From Planococcus salinus (GTDB taxonomy: Bacteria > Bacillota > Bacilli > Bacillales_A > Planococcaceae): a stretch of 63,925 bases of DNA. Both the position numbers and the translations under genes were made by a program. Location of the stretch: contig NZ_RIAX01000012.1 in assembly GCF_003719725.1 (NCBI RefSeq), positions 1 to 63,925 on the forward strand. Reading direction: 5' to 3'. Within the stretch, counting starts at the first letter, position 1; the number at the start of each line of letters is the position of its first letter. The notes beneath the pieces were generated by a model. It saw only the letters and a list, made by a program, of their open reading frames with translations. It was not told the origin of the DNA and made no database searches. Positions 6,835 to 15,692 of the stretch are shown in pieces.

Positions 6835-9201
6835 ATGAAAAAAGAGGTTCGGAAAAGAAAATGGCCAAAGCTGCTGCTCGGGACTTTTGGAATAATGGCC
6901 ATCATTGTCATAGGTGCTTTGATTTTTGTAAACGGTTACATCGGAAAATCTGTTCCGGTTACATCGGGGGAAATTGATCTTGAAGTGTTGGATGCCGACG
7001 TGACAGTTATCCGAAGCGAGATTGGTGTACCGCATATTGCGGCAGACTCGGATGCCGACCTGTACCGTGCACAAGGGTATGTGCAGGCCCAGGATCGAAT
7101 GTTTCAAATGGATTTGTCCCGCAGGCAAGCCAGTGGCCGTCTGGCAGAAGCGGTGGGTGCCGATGCAGTGAACACAGATAAATTCTTTCGTACGTTCAGC
7201 TTGAGAGATGCGGCGGAGAAATCATGGGAAGGCTACGATGAAGAAACAAAACGGGTTCTCGAATGGTTTGCAGAAGGGGTCAATGCTTACCTGCAGGAGG
7301 CAAAAGAAAATAGATCCTTAAGTTACGAATTTGCCCTTCTTGGATACGAACCGGAACCCTGGACGCCAATTGATTCGCTGGCAATCGGCAAATTCATGGC
7401 TTACGACCTCGGCGGGAATTGGTCGACGTTAGCCATCCGGCATTTTGCGTTAAACGAATTCCCGGAAGATAAGGCGAAAGAATTGTTCATTGATTATCCT
7501 GACCATGCACCTTCCATTATCGAAGAGAATAAAAATCAGCAAGTGGCAGTGGCCGGAAGGTTCGACGCTTCACTGCTGCCGCCTGAATTCAACGGCAGCA
7601 ATAACTGGGTGGTGGCGGGAGATAAAACCGCAAGCGGGCTGCCACTGTTGGCAGACGATCCGCATCTTGGACTCAGCACTCCTTCAATCTGGTACCAGAT
7701 GCATTTAAAGTCTCCCGAACAGAACGTCAGCGGCGTCATTTTTGCCGGCATTCCGGGCATCATCCTTGGCCATAACGAAGACATTGCCTGGGGCGTGACG
7801 AATGTCGGGCCGGATGTCCAGGATTTGTATATTGAAACGCCGAACCCTGTCGATCCCACGCAATTTCTGTATGAAGGGGAATGGGAGCAGGCGGAAGTGA
7901 GGGATGAGCCGATTGCCATAAAAGGACAAGAGGCGGAGCCTTTCGAAGTAGTGGTGACACGCCACGGTCCGATCATCTCCAATGTTATTTATGAAGAGGA
8001 AGATCCTGAAGCGCTGTTCTCGATGCAATGGACAGCATTGGAGCCGACGCTTGAACTGCAGGCTGTGTTGAAATTCAACAAAGCCGGCAACTGGGATGAG
8101 TTCGAGGCGGCGCTGGAAGACTTCCAGGCTCCGGCTCAAAACTTTGTCTTTGCTTCGACAGATGGCACGATTGCTTACAAAGCCAACGGACGGATTCCGA
8201 TCCGGAAATGGGGGGACGGGCAGTTGCCGGTGCCAGGGGATTCCGCTGAATATGGCTGGGAGGGATATGTGCCGTTTGATGAATTGCCGACATTGGTAAA
8301 CCCCGAAGAAGGTTTTATCGCTACAGCAAACAACGAAGTGGTCGATGATTCCTATGAATACCATATCACTGATTTCTGGGCTCAGCCGTACCGGTACCAG
8401 CGAATTGCTGAAGTGCTGGAAGCTTCGGATAACTTGACCAAAGAAGACATGATGGCATTGCAGATGGATCAGCAAAATTTATACGCACGTGAGTTTCTGG
8501 AAAATATGGTGAATGCAGTAAGGAAAGAAACCGATCAGCACGAAGAAGTACTGGATATGCTGATGGAGTGGGACCAGGTTGATAGCCCGGATCAGGCTGC
8601 ACCGCTCGTTTTCCATAAATGGATGAAGCAGTTGCCGAAAACCATTTTAGCAGATGATTTTCCGAAAGACGTCTATAAGCTGTTGCCTGGGAAAAATCAT
8701 ATTACCGATGAAATGATGCGCCAGGCATTTGGCGGCCATGAAGGGGTTTGGGTATCGGAATATGGTGGAGTTGGAAAGTGGCTCTCAGACGCTCTGGATA
8801 CGAGCCTCCGTGAGATTGAACAAGACTTCGGCGATGACTTCAAAAGCTGGGAGTGGGGAGATTATCACCAATTGACATTCCCGCATCCGCTCGGGGGAGC
8901 TTCACCGATATTCGCCCAGTTTCTGAATCCTGAACCGCTGCCTGTCGGCGGTTCGAATATTACCGTACAGGCAGCCGCTTTTAATGCAGAAGGCAATGTC
9001 AATCACGGCGCCTCCTGGCGTTTTGTCGCTGATTTGAGCGATTTATCGAGCGCTTATCATATTGTCGGCCCCGGTCTCAGCGGCCATGTAAAATCGGATT
9101 ACTTTCACAATCAGGTGGACGATTGGGCGGAAGGGAACTTTCATGAAACGCCAATCGATTCTGCAATAGAAGGATCTTCTTTAATCCTGAATGCGGATTA
9201 A
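6835..9201 (+). CDS. Penicillin acylase-family (S45) amidohydrolase
   Basis: A 788-residue N-terminal-nucleophile hydrolase. Residues 13-35 are a single hydrophobic segment after a basic KKEVRKRKWPK start, so the enzyme is exported or membrane-anchored. The fold starts with VIRSEIGVPHI and YVQAQDRMFQMDLSRR, typical of the alpha chain. The predicted nucleophile is Ser255 in NGSNNWVV, where autoproteolysis would create the beta chain. The beta-chain GGSNITVQA and NHGASWRFVADL motifs are present. Family members cleave acyl-amides such as penicillins and acyl-homoserine lactones; the substrate cannot be told from sequence. GGAGGGG lies upstream of the ATG. Confidence 0.92.
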   Translation: MKKEVRKRKWPKLLLGTFGIMAIIVIGALIFVNGYIGKSVPVTSGEIDLEVLDADVTVIRSEIGVPHIAADSDADLYRAQGYVQAQDRMFQMDLSRRQASGRLAEAVGADAVNTDKFFRTFSLRDAAEKSWEGYDEETKRVLEWFAEGVNAYLQEAKENRSLSYEFALLGYEPEPWTPIDSLAIGKFMAYDLGGNWSTLAIRHFALNEFPEDKAKELFIDYPDHAPSIIEENKNQQVAVAGRFDASLLPPEFNGSNNWVVAGDKTASGLPLLADDPHLGLSTPSIWYQMHLKSPEQNVSGVIFAGIPGIILGHNEDIAWGVTNVGPDVQDLYIETPNPVDPTQFLYEGEWEQAEVRDEPIAIKGQEAEPFEVVVTRHGPIISNVIYEEEDPEALFSMQWTALEPTLELQAVLKFNKAGNWDEFEAALEDFQAPAQNFVFASTDGTIAYKANGRIPIRKWGDGQLPVPGDSAEYGWEGYVPFDELPTLVNPEEGFIATANNEVVDDSYEYHITDFWAQPYRYQRIAEVLEASDNLTKEDMMALQMDQQNLYAREFLENMVNAVRKETDQHEEVLDMLMEWDQVDSPDQAAPLVFHKWMKQLPKTILADDFPKDVYKLLPGKNHITDEMMRQAFGGHEGVWVSEYGGVGKWLSDALDTSLREIEQDFGDDFKSWEWGDYHQLTFPHPLGGASPIFAQFLNPEPLPVGGSNITVQAAAFNAEGNVNHGASWRFVADLSDLSSAYHIVGPGLSGHVKSDYFHNQVDDWAEGNFHETPIDSAIEGSSLILNAD

Positions 9202-9238
9202 GATATAATATGGACAAAAACGATGTGAGGCGATTTGT

Positions 9239-9592
9239 GTGAAGCGTATGTTAGCGGTGGGAGCAGGCGGTATGGCCGGCACGCTCCTGAGAGCCTGGAT
9301 TTACGCAGTCATCCCAAGCGGATGGGAACTTTGGGTGGTCAATCTCTTGGGCAGTTTTCTTATCGGTGTTGCCGCCATCCGGCTTCATGACAAGTCTGCA
9401 GAACTTCGGCTGTTTCTGTCGACAGGTTTTCTTGGCTCGTTCACAACGTTCTCTGCTTTTTCAAGCGATTGGTTCCATCTCTTGGAGAATTCGGTTGTAT
9501 CAGGTATTGCATTCGGTATTCTTATGACACTTTGCTCTGTTGTCGCCGCTGCTTGTGGCGTCTGGACAGGAAGAAAGGGGAGAATGGAATGA
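9239..9592 (+). CDS. crcB: CrcB/Fluc fluoride channel, subunit 1
   Basis: A 117-residue four-helix Fluc protein. VNLLGSFLIG and STGFLGSFTTFSAF are the conserved segments lining the fluoride pathway and the central Na+ site. Paired crcB genes encode the two halves of a dual-topology channel that exports fluoride. The GTG start follows GTGAGGCG. Its stop overlaps the next start in ATGA, implying translational coupling. I looked upstream for a fluoride riboswitch and did not see one. Confidence 0.92.
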   Translation: MKRMLAVGAGGMAGTLLRAWIYAVIPSGWELWVVNLLGSFLIGVAAIRLHDKSAELRLFLSTGFLGSFTTFSAFSSDWFHLLENSVVSGIAFGILMTLCSVVAAACGVWTGRKGRME

Positions 9593-9921
9593 TGGCAGTT
9601 GCCCTTGGAGGTTTTGTGGGAGCCGTATGCCGATATTTCTGCTACCTTCTGGCCGAAAGCCGTTCACGCCATCCAAAAGCAGCGACGTGGTTCGTCAATA
9701 GCCTCGGTTCTTTCTTGCTGGGTGCTTTTGTCGCCAGTGGACTGCTTTCCCTTTTCTGGGTTACCGGCTTTTTAGGGGCGTTCACGACTTTTTCGACAAT
9801 GGCGCTCGATGCAGTCAAAGATCTGGAAGAAGGCAAATGGAAGAGTGCACTGGTATATCTGGCCGCTAATTTAATCAGCGGAATTGTGTTGTTCAGTCTG
9901 GCTTACACTGTAGCCGGATAG
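9589..9921 (+). CDS. crcB: CrcB/Fluc fluoride channel, subunit 2
   Basis: The partner CrcB, 110 residues, with VNSLGSFLLG and VTGFLGAFTTFSTMALDA. ATG 9589 overlaps the stop of the first crcB by four bases and is preceded by AGAAAGGGGAG; the longer in-frame extension upstream overlaps the first gene and is rejected. Together the two should form a membrane fluoride exporter that protects enolase and pyrophosphatase. A terminator follows. Confidence 0.92.
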   Translation: MMAVALGGFVGAVCRYFCYLLAESRSRHPKAATWFVNSLGSFLLGAFVASGLLSLFWVTGFLGAFTTFSTMALDAVKDLEEGKWKSALVYLAANLISGIVLFSLAYTVAG

Positions 9922-9963
9922 AAAAAGGAATGTCCCGAAAGTGCCAGGGACATTCCTTTTTCT
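9922..9963. terminator. Bidirectional terminator (crcB / P1 peptidase)
   Basis: GGAATGTCCC and GGGACATTCC pair, flanked by an A-run on the left and a T-run on the right, so it can serve both convergent units. Confidence 0.85.
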
Positions 9964-9985
9964 TTTTCTGGTTATTTCCTGCTGT

Positions 9986-10984
9986 TCAATGATTGAATTC
10001 TCCTTTTTCAATTACCCGTCCCAGCCGTCCTTCTGTGGTCTCGGCATGGAGCAGGGATTGGTAAACCGCTTCCTCCGTGGCTTCGATGACTGCCTGGAAC
10101 AATTCGTTCATCAGCTCATGGTCATCGCGCAGCACTTGTTCCTGGGTGAAGGCATGTTGCACTTTGTGCGGAAAGGTCACTGCATTGGAGAACGCGATGA
10201 TGATGTCGCCACTGCCGTTATGGACATGGCTGCCGGTTCTTCCCAGCCCGATAGCCGCGCGTTTTGCCAACCGTTTCAATTGCCGGCTGTTGACGGGGGC
10301 GTCAGTGGCGACAATGATTATAACCGAGCCGTCCGGTTTTTCAGGCGCATCGTCGTCCTTCTTCCAATTGGCAATAGCCAGTTCTTCTTTGCGGCCGAAA
10401 TTGGTCAACACCAGCACGCCAGCCGTATAGGACAAGCCCTCTTTTTCGACGATCCGAGAGGCCGAACCGATGCCGCCTTTGACTCCGTAGCAAATCATCC
10501 CTTTCCCCGCGCCGACTGCGCCTTGCGCAAAATCAGTTCCGGCATTTTGAATGGCTTGCTCTGCGTGCTCCGGTTTTACGGCCATCAGGCGCATCGAATT
10601 CAGATAGCTGTCGTTGCATTCGCCCACCACGATATTGAGTGAGCTGGTGGAATCGCCGATTGCCGGATTTTCCGCCAGCATCCAGTTCAGCGTGCCCTGC
10701 AGCACCGATGCGACGCTGAATGTATTGGTCAGCATGATGGGGGATTCCAACAAGCCGAGTTCTTCCATTTGGATCAGTCCCACTGTCTTGCCGAAGCCAT
10801 TTAACACAAAACTGGCTGCAGGAACTTTTTGTTCGAAGCAATTACCTTCGTGGGGCAGAATGGCCGTCACGCCGGTGCAGACCGCTTCTTTTTCCGACAG
10901 TTTTTGCTCCAGCGTCACATGGCCGACTTGAACTCCGGTAACATCGGTAATGGCATTCAATTTTCCTTTTTTCAATAAAATCAC
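9986..10984 (-). CDS. P1-family (DmpA/BapA-like) aminopeptidase
   Basis: A 332-residue DmpA-family protein. The group includes L-aminopeptidase/D-esterases and beta-aminopeptidases that process themselves at a Gly-Ser bond. The N-terminal NAITDVTGVQVGHVT is a strong family motif, and GGIGSAS at residues about 170-176 should contain the nucleophile exposed by autoprocessing. No signal peptide is evident, so it is likely cytosolic. It is alone on its strand. Substrate cannot be predicted. Confidence 0.88.
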   Translation of the reverse strand: MILLKKGKLNAITDVTGVQVGHVTLEQKLSEKEAVCTGVTAILPHEGNCFEQKVPAASFVLNGFGKTVGLIQMEELGLLESPIMLTNTFSVASVLQGTLNWMLAENPAIGDSTSSLNIVVGECNDSYLNSMRLMAVKPEHAEQAIQNAGTDFAQGAVGAGKGMICYGVKGGIGSASRIVEKEGLSYTAGVLVLTNFGRKEELAIANWKKDDDAPEKPDGSVIIIVATDAPVNSRQLKRLAKRAAIGLGRTGSHVHNGSGDIIIAFSNAVTFPHKVQHAFTQEQVLRDDHELMNELFQAVIEATEEAVYQSLLHAETTEGRLGRVIEKGEFNH

Positions 10985-11039
10985 CGTTTCTTTTTCTTGT
11001 TATTGTACCAAAAAAATATCCATCTGCTCACCCGCCGGT

Positions 11040-11459
11040 TCATTTCACGATGACCACCGGAGCCTGGACGCGTTTGGCCACTTTGTGGCTGACGCTGCCG
11101 AGCACCATTTCCTGGAAGGCGTTCAAGCCGCGGCTGCCGATGAATACAAGATCGTATCCGGTTTCATTGGCGTGGCGGACGATTGTGGGGCCGGGAGTTC
11201 CCTGCAGAATGGTGGTTTCACAATTGATGCCGGCGGACCGGAACAGTTCTTCCAGTGGCGATAGGTTTTTCTTCCGTTCAGTCGCGTCATCAGGAGTGTG
11301 TTGGCTTTTTAGGATCTCGTTCCGTGCCTTATCGTAATCGACGACATATAAAAGAGTGACAGCCATTTCCGGATGGCCTTTGGCTAGTTTGATCGCTTCC
11401 TGGGCAGCCCGCTTTGAATGTTCGGATCCATCCGCTGCCACCAGTATTTTTTGATACAT
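11040..11459 (-). CDS. Universal stress protein (UspA family)
   Basis: A 139-residue single Usp domain. MYQKILVAADGSEHS is the first beta strand and loop, and GSRGLNAFQEMVLGSVSHKV carries the G-2x-G-9x-G-[ST] ATP-binding signature. It probably binds ATP and takes part in stress or dormancy physiology. I start at ATG 11459, preceded by GGAGGGG; the frame extends 29 codons upstream without family similarity. Only a doubtful sigma-B-like sequence is upstream, so I do not claim regulation. Confidence 0.92.
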   Translation of the reverse strand: MYQKILVAADGSEHSKRAAQEAIKLAKGHPEMAVTLLYVVDYDKARNEILKSQHTPDDATERKKNLSPLEELFRSAGINCETTILQGTPGPTIVRHANETGYDLVFIGSRGLNAFQEMVLGSVSHKVAKRVQAPVVIVK

Positions 11460-11571
11460 GTCCACACCCCTCCATTTCCTTCGGTTTAGTATGATATATT
11501 CTCCAATGCTGAACTTAAATCCTTTTGTTGAAGTTGAACGTTTCATCAGAAAACCTGATCATAGAGAACAT

Positions 11572-11612
11572 TCAAACCGTTGTTTGACTATTCAAACAAA
11601 CACCGTTATACT
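11572..11612 (+). promoter_or_regulatory. Promoter and CadC-type operator of the metal efflux operon
   Basis: TTGACT (11584-11589), 17 bp, TATACT (11607-11612). The inverted repeat TCAAACCGTTGTTTGA (11572-11587) covers the -35, and ATTCAAAC (11589-11596) adds another half-site. This resembles the TCAAATA...TATTTGA operators of CadC/SmtB repressors and fits autoregulation. Confidence 0.6.
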
Positions 11613-11657
11613 GAAGAAAACAATCAAATGGAAGTTTGAATGAAAGAAGGTAAAGTG

Positions 11658-12029
11658 ATGAAAGATGTATGTGAAGTGACCCAAATCCATCCTGAAGCCG
11701 TGGAGAATGTCATCCGCTTTATGCCGGACCTGAGGGCAGTGGCATCGCTTTTCAAGGCTTTGGCAGATGATACCAGGCTGAATATCGCTTACGCGTTAAC
11801 GATCGAAAAAGAGATGTGTGTCTGTGATGTTGCAGCTGTCATAGGCTCTTCTACCGCGACTGCTTCCCACCATTTACGCTATCTGAAAGACCGGGGACTT
11901 ACCAGTTCCGTCAGAAAAGGGAAGCAGGTGTATTATTCGTTGGCTGATGACCATGTTCACCAATTGGTGACGATTGCTCACGAACACGCGAAAGAAGGTG
12001 AGCCAAATGCAAAAGACCTATCGTCTTGA
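11658..12029 (+). CDS. cadC: ArsR/SmtB-family metal-sensing repressor (CadC-like)
   Basis: A 123-residue winged-helix repressor. An N-terminal Cys (MKDVCEV) and the CVCD pair in the EMCVCDVAAVI helix correspond to the soft-metal site of CadC, which senses Cd(II), Pb(II) and Zn(II). The DNA-recognition region is SSTATASHHLRYLKDRGL. I prefer ATG 11658, seven bases after AAGAAGG, over ATG 11640. Its 3' end overlaps the ATPase gene by 23 bp, so the two are co-translated. Metal binding should release it from the operator at 11572-11587. Confidence 0.9.
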   Translation: MKDVCEVTQIHPEAVENVIRFMPDLRAVASLFKALADDTRLNIAYALTIEKEMCVCDVAAVIGSSTATASHHLRYLKDRGLTSSVRKGKQVYYSLADDHVHQLVTIAHEHAKEGEPNAKDLSS

Positions 12030-14076
12030 AAATCTGTCGTGTACGAGCTGTGCGGCGAAGTTCGAAAAAAATGTCCGGGACTTGCCTGCCATCAAACAAG
12101 TCAATCTGAATTTCGGAGCATCCAAATTGACCGTCGATGGCAATGTTTCAATTGAGGAATTGGAAAAGGCAGGTGCTTTTGACCATATCCGTGTCTATCC
12201 CGAAAAAGAAAAAGTGCAGCACATCCCTTTCTACAAAAAGCGGCAAACCATCGAAACGGTGATTTCCTTCCTGTTGCTCGTTGCTGGAATCATCGTCTCA
12301 TTTCAAACCACTGAAACAAGTGCGTGGTCCATTGGGTTGTTTGGGACTTCGATGCTGGTCGGAGGCTATCATATGTTCTGGACCGGACTTCAGAACCTGT
12401 CAAAGTTCCAGTTTGATATGAAAACCTTGATGACCATTGCCATTATCGGGGCAGTGATAATCGGGGAATGGCGTGAAGGAGCCGTTGTGGTGTTTTTATT
12501 CGCCATCAGTGAAGCGCTGGAGGATTTTTCGATGAGCAAGGCAAGGCAGTCGATCCGCAGCTTGATGGATCTCGCCCCTGCACGTGCCTTGGTACAGCGG
12601 CAAGGGGAACTGCTCGAAATGGATACAGAAGAAATTCGAATCGGTGATGTGCTGATTGTTAAACCAGGGCAGAAAATTGCCATGGACGGAACAGTGGCAA
12701 GCGGCACTTCTTCCGTCAATCAAGCCACCATTACCGGTGAATCGATTCCGGCTTACAAGCAGCCGGGAGATGAAGTGTTCGCCGGCACGCTCAACGAAGA
12801 AGGAGCCCTGGAAGTCACGGTCACCAAACATGCGGAAGATACGACGATCGCTAAAATTATTCACCTGGTGGAAGAAGCGCAGGCTGAAAAAGCGCCTTCT
12901 CAGAAGTTCGTCGACCGCTTTGCGAAATACTACACACCAGCCATTATTGCCATCGCATTTTTTGTCGCTCTCGTCCCCGGCTATCTGACTGGAGATTGGC
13001 AGTTGTGGATTTACCAGGGGTTGGCTGTACTGGTGGTCGGCTGCCCGTGTGCACTGGTCATATCCACGCCAGTTGCAATTGTTACAGCCATCGGCAATGC
13101 AGCGAGACAAGGGGTTCTGATCAAAGGCGGCATCCATCTGGAGGAAACGGGACGGATCAATGCGTTGGCGTTTGATAAGACCGGTACTTTGACCAAAGGG
13201 TATCCGGAAATGACGGATGTTTTTGCAGAAAAAGGATACGAAGAAAAAGACGTGGTGAAACTCGCTGCTTCTGTCGAAACCATGTCTCAGCACCCATTGG
13301 CAAGAGCGATTACCAAACAGTCTCCAAGCGTATACAGGCATGGAAACTTCCAATCGATCACAGGCAAAGGGGCTATGGCGCAAGTCAATGGCATGCACAT
13401 TGCCGTCGGCAGCCTGGAATGGGCCAGAGAGCACAGGCTGGCGATTCCGGAACGTTATGAGAAATTGCAGCACGAGGGTAAATCGGTGATGGCGGTCTTT
13501 TCAGAAATGGAATTGATCGGCGGCATCGCGGTTGCAGACCCTGTCCGCCATGAAAGCCAAACCATCCTTGAGAAACTGAAAGGCATGGGCATTAAAGAAA
13601 CCATCATGCTGACGGGCGATCATCCGGTGACAGCCAACGCCATCGCTGCCGAAATCGGATTAAGCGATGTACGTGCTGGGCTGATGCCGGAAGATAAATT
13701 GACAGCCATCAAAGAACTGCAGCAAAAATATGGCCGTGTTGCCATGGTGGGCGATGGCGTGAACGACGCACCGGCTCTGGCTACTGCCACTGTCGGAATC
13801 GCCATGGGTGGTGCCGGTACAGACGCGGCACTGGAGACAGCGGATATTGCGCTGATGGCCGATGATTTGGAGAAACTTCCCTATACCATTCGACTAAGCC
13901 GAAAAACTTTGCGTATAATAAAGGAAAATATCATTTTTGCTTTAGGGCTTAAAATTATCGCTTTGCTTCTGATTATTCCGGGATGGCTGACATTATGGAT
14001 TGCGATTTTTGCAGATATGGGAGCTACACTGCTGGTCATCTTGAATGCCCTTCGGCTTGTAAAGATTCAGAAGTAG
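12007..14076 (+). CDS. cadA: Cd2+/Zn2+/Pb2+-exporting P1B-type ATPase (CadA-like)
   Basis: A 689-residue heavy-metal P-type ATPase. Order: one HMA domain with LSCTSCAAKFE, helices 1-4 with the actuator loop (TGES), helix 6 with the CPC metal motif (VGCPCALV), phosphorylation motif DKTGTLT, SEHPLA-like HPLARA, and GDGVNDAPAL. DMGATLLVI on the last helices is the P1B-2 signature for Zn/Cd/Pb rather than Cu. It pumps metal out across the cell membrane. ATG 12007 follows AAGAAGGTG; the frame upstream lies inside cadC. Expression should be controlled by the CadC-like protein. Confidence 0.94.
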   Translation: MQKTYRLENLSCTSCAAKFEKNVRDLPAIKQVNLNFGASKLTVDGNVSIEELEKAGAFDHIRVYPEKEKVQHIPFYKKRQTIETVISFLLLVAGIIVSFQTTETSAWSIGLFGTSMLVGGYHMFWTGLQNLSKFQFDMKTLMTIAIIGAVIIGEWREGAVVVFLFAISEALEDFSMSKARQSIRSLMDLAPARALVQRQGELLEMDTEEIRIGDVLIVKPGQKIAMDGTVASGTSSVNQATITGESIPAYKQPGDEVFAGTLNEEGALEVTVTKHAEDTTIAKIIHLVEEAQAEKAPSQKFVDRFAKYYTPAIIAIAFFVALVPGYLTGDWQLWIYQGLAVLVVGCPCALVISTPVAIVTAIGNAARQGVLIKGGIHLEETGRINALAFDKTGTLTKGYPEMTDVFAEKGYEEKDVVKLAASVETMSQHPLARAITKQSPSVYRHGNFQSITGKGAMAQVNGMHIAVGSLEWAREHRLAIPERYEKLQHEGKSVMAVFSEMELIGGIAVADPVRHESQTILEKLKGMGIKETIMLTGDHPVTANAIAAEIGLSDVRAGLMPEDKLTAIKELQQKYGRVAMVGDGVNDAPALATATVGIAMGGAGTDAALETADIALMADDLEKLPYTIRLSRKTLRIIKENIIFALGLKIIALLLIIPGWLTLWIAIFADMGATLLVILNALRLVKIQK

Positions 14077-14098
14077 GCAAGGCTTGGGGGATTATTTT

Positions 14099-15217
14099 GT
14101 GAAATTGACAGAATGGACGATGGAAGAACAGGAACAGCTGATTCATTTTATGACGACGAATTCATGGCCTTACCACGGACACGAACATCCAGTCCGTGCG
14201 CTGATTCAGAAAACGATTGAAGAAGGCGGTTATCAGTCGGATCAGGTGACGACGTTCTGGATTGAAAATGACGAGGGCCAGCAAGTGGGACTGGTGAAGA
14301 TTTTTGATCTGCAGGATGAGATTCCGCTATTCGATTTACGGATTGCAGATCCATACCGCGGAAAAGGATACGGACCAAAAGCCTTGAAAATGGTGGCCGA
14401 TTTTGTTTTTTCGTTGCCGGAAAAGAAAATCCGGTTGGAAGGCAACACACGCCACGACAATTTCGCCATGCGCAAAGCGTTTGAAAGAACCGGATTCGTT
14501 AAGGAAGCGCATTTACGGCAGGCCTGGTTTTCTCCAAAAGAAAACCGCTACTACGATGCAGTGACGTATGGGATGACGCGGGAGGATTGGCAAGCGGGCA
14601 TCACGACGCCGGTTCTTTGGGAAGATACGGTGGAACCGATCAAAGAACCGCCGTTTAATCCGGTTCTGCTGGACTTTCCGGAGTCATTCGAATCGGAACG
14701 GCTCCTGATTCGCGCACCGAAGAGGGAGGACGCCATGCAAAGCTTTGAAGCGGTGAAGAATTCACTGGAAGCTTTTCGTCCATGGCTGCCGTTCGCTCAG
14801 AAAAATCCGGACTTGAAAGAAACGGAAGCCGAGTTAATCGAAGCAGCCGCCAATTTTCAATTGCGAAAAGATCTGCGGCTGCATTTCTTCTCGAAAGAAA
14901 CGGGGACATTGATCGGTTCTTCCGGTCTTCACCGGATTGACTGGGAAGTCCGGAAATTTGAAATCGGCTATTGGGTCGATAACCGCTTTGAAGGAAAAGG
15001 ATATGTGACAGAAGCGGTTGAACGGATCACCCGTTTCGCTTTTGAGGAACTGGGTGCCAATCGGGTGGAAATCAGATGTGATCCGGACAATGTCCGCAGC
15101 CGGGCAGTGGCGGAACGCCTAGATTTTGAGCTTGAGGGAATCCTGCGCAACGAGTCGATTTCAAGAGTGAACAACAAACTTCGCGATACCTGTGTATATG
15201 CGAAAGTCAGACAATAA
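14099..15217 (+). CDS. Tandem GNAT acetyltransferase (two RimJ/RimL-like domains)
   Basis: A 372-residue protein with two complete GNAT domains. Residues about 1-165 contain RIADPYRGKGYGPKALKMV, and residues about 195-372 contain IGYWVDNRFEGKGYVTEAVE and later NVRSRAVAERL; both RGKGYG and EGKGYV are acetyl-CoA-binding A motifs. The second half looks like ribosomal-protein or aminoglycoside-type RimL acetyltransferases. Target unknown. I use GTG 14099 with GGGGG eight bases upstream; the alternative TTG 14084 lies inside that sequence. It starts 22 bp after cadA and may be co-transcribed, but no functional link is known. Confidence 0.88.
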   Translation: MKLTEWTMEEQEQLIHFMTTNSWPYHGHEHPVRALIQKTIEEGGYQSDQVTTFWIENDEGQQVGLVKIFDLQDEIPLFDLRIADPYRGKGYGPKALKMVADFVFSLPEKKIRLEGNTRHDNFAMRKAFERTGFVKEAHLRQAWFSPKENRYYDAVTYGMTREDWQAGITTPVLWEDTVEPIKEPPFNPVLLDFPESFESERLLIRAPKREDAMQSFEAVKNSLEAFRPWLPFAQKNPDLKETEAELIEAAANFQLRKDLRLHFFSKETGTLIGSSGLHRIDWEVRKFEIGYWVDNRFEGKGYVTEAVERITRFAFEELGANRVEIRCDPDNVRSRAVAERLDFELEGILRNESISRVNNKLRDTCVYAKVRQ

Positions 15218-15250
15218 AAAAGGTCCGAGACAATTCTCGGACCTTTTTTC
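15216..15250 (+). terminator. Terminator after the tandem GNAT gene
   Basis: AGGTCCGAGA/TCTCGGACCT stem flanked by A6 and T6, potentially active on both strands. Confidence 0.88.
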
Positions 15251-15370
15251 TGTGTTTTTCATGCCCAGCCCTTCGCATTGCTCCAGTCTTTCCGGCTAGG
15301 GCAAGAAATGCTATTACCGGCAAAGCTTTTGCGGTTTTCTGAGCTGGGTGAGCAGTTTTGGTTGGTATGG

Positions 15371-15535
15371 CTAAACGCCTCTTCTGCCTGTGACCAAGTT
15401 AATGACTAAAATGATCGCTGCGACGATTAATAGAAGGTGAATCAACCCTCCGGCCACATCCATCAAAAATCCGATTAACCAAATAACAATGATGACCACT
15501 AAAATAATCCAAAGAATTCGTCCCACGCTTTTCAC
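15371..15535 (-). CDS. Lmo0937-family small membrane protein
   Basis: A 54-residue hydrophobic protein starting MKSVGRILWIILVVI, with two transmembrane segments separated by a GGLIHLL turn and a basic TGRRGV tail. This is the pattern of the Lmo0937 family of Listeria, whose founding member is, as I recall, strongly sigma-B dependent. It starts with GTG 15535 after AAAGG; GTG 15526 is an alternative. A sigma-B-type promoter lies directly upstream, which supports both the gene call and the regulation. Function unknown. Confidence 0.82.
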   Translation of the reverse strand: MKSVGRILWIILVVIIVIWLIGFLMDVAGGLIHLLLIVAAIILVINLVTGRRGV

Positions 15536-15564
15536 CCGCCCTTTCTGTATCGGTATAGTAATAT

Positions 15565-15590
15565 CTACCCTCCGGAAGTTTTACACAAAC
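15565..15590 (-). promoter_or_regulatory. Sigma-B-type promoter of the Lmo0937-like gene
   Basis: Read on the minus strand, GTTTGT, 14 bp, GGGTAG, placing the start about 20-25 nt before the GTG at 15535. Confidence 0.68.
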
Positions 15591-15692
15591 CTGTCAGGTG
15601 AAAACTCTGTGTTTTCTGTGCTTTCCCACTCAGTTGTTTGATGAGGTGGGGTATAGTAAACTGATACTAGTTAAGTTAGGGAGGAACGAATT

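Noticed and set aside
9202..9238. Fluoride riboswitch upstream of crcB
   Set aside because: The gap is only 37 bp and the expected conserved motif is not visible.
11460..11546. Longer N-terminus for the universal stress protein
   Set aside because: The 29 extra residues do not match the Usp fold, and GGAGGGG precedes ATG 11459.
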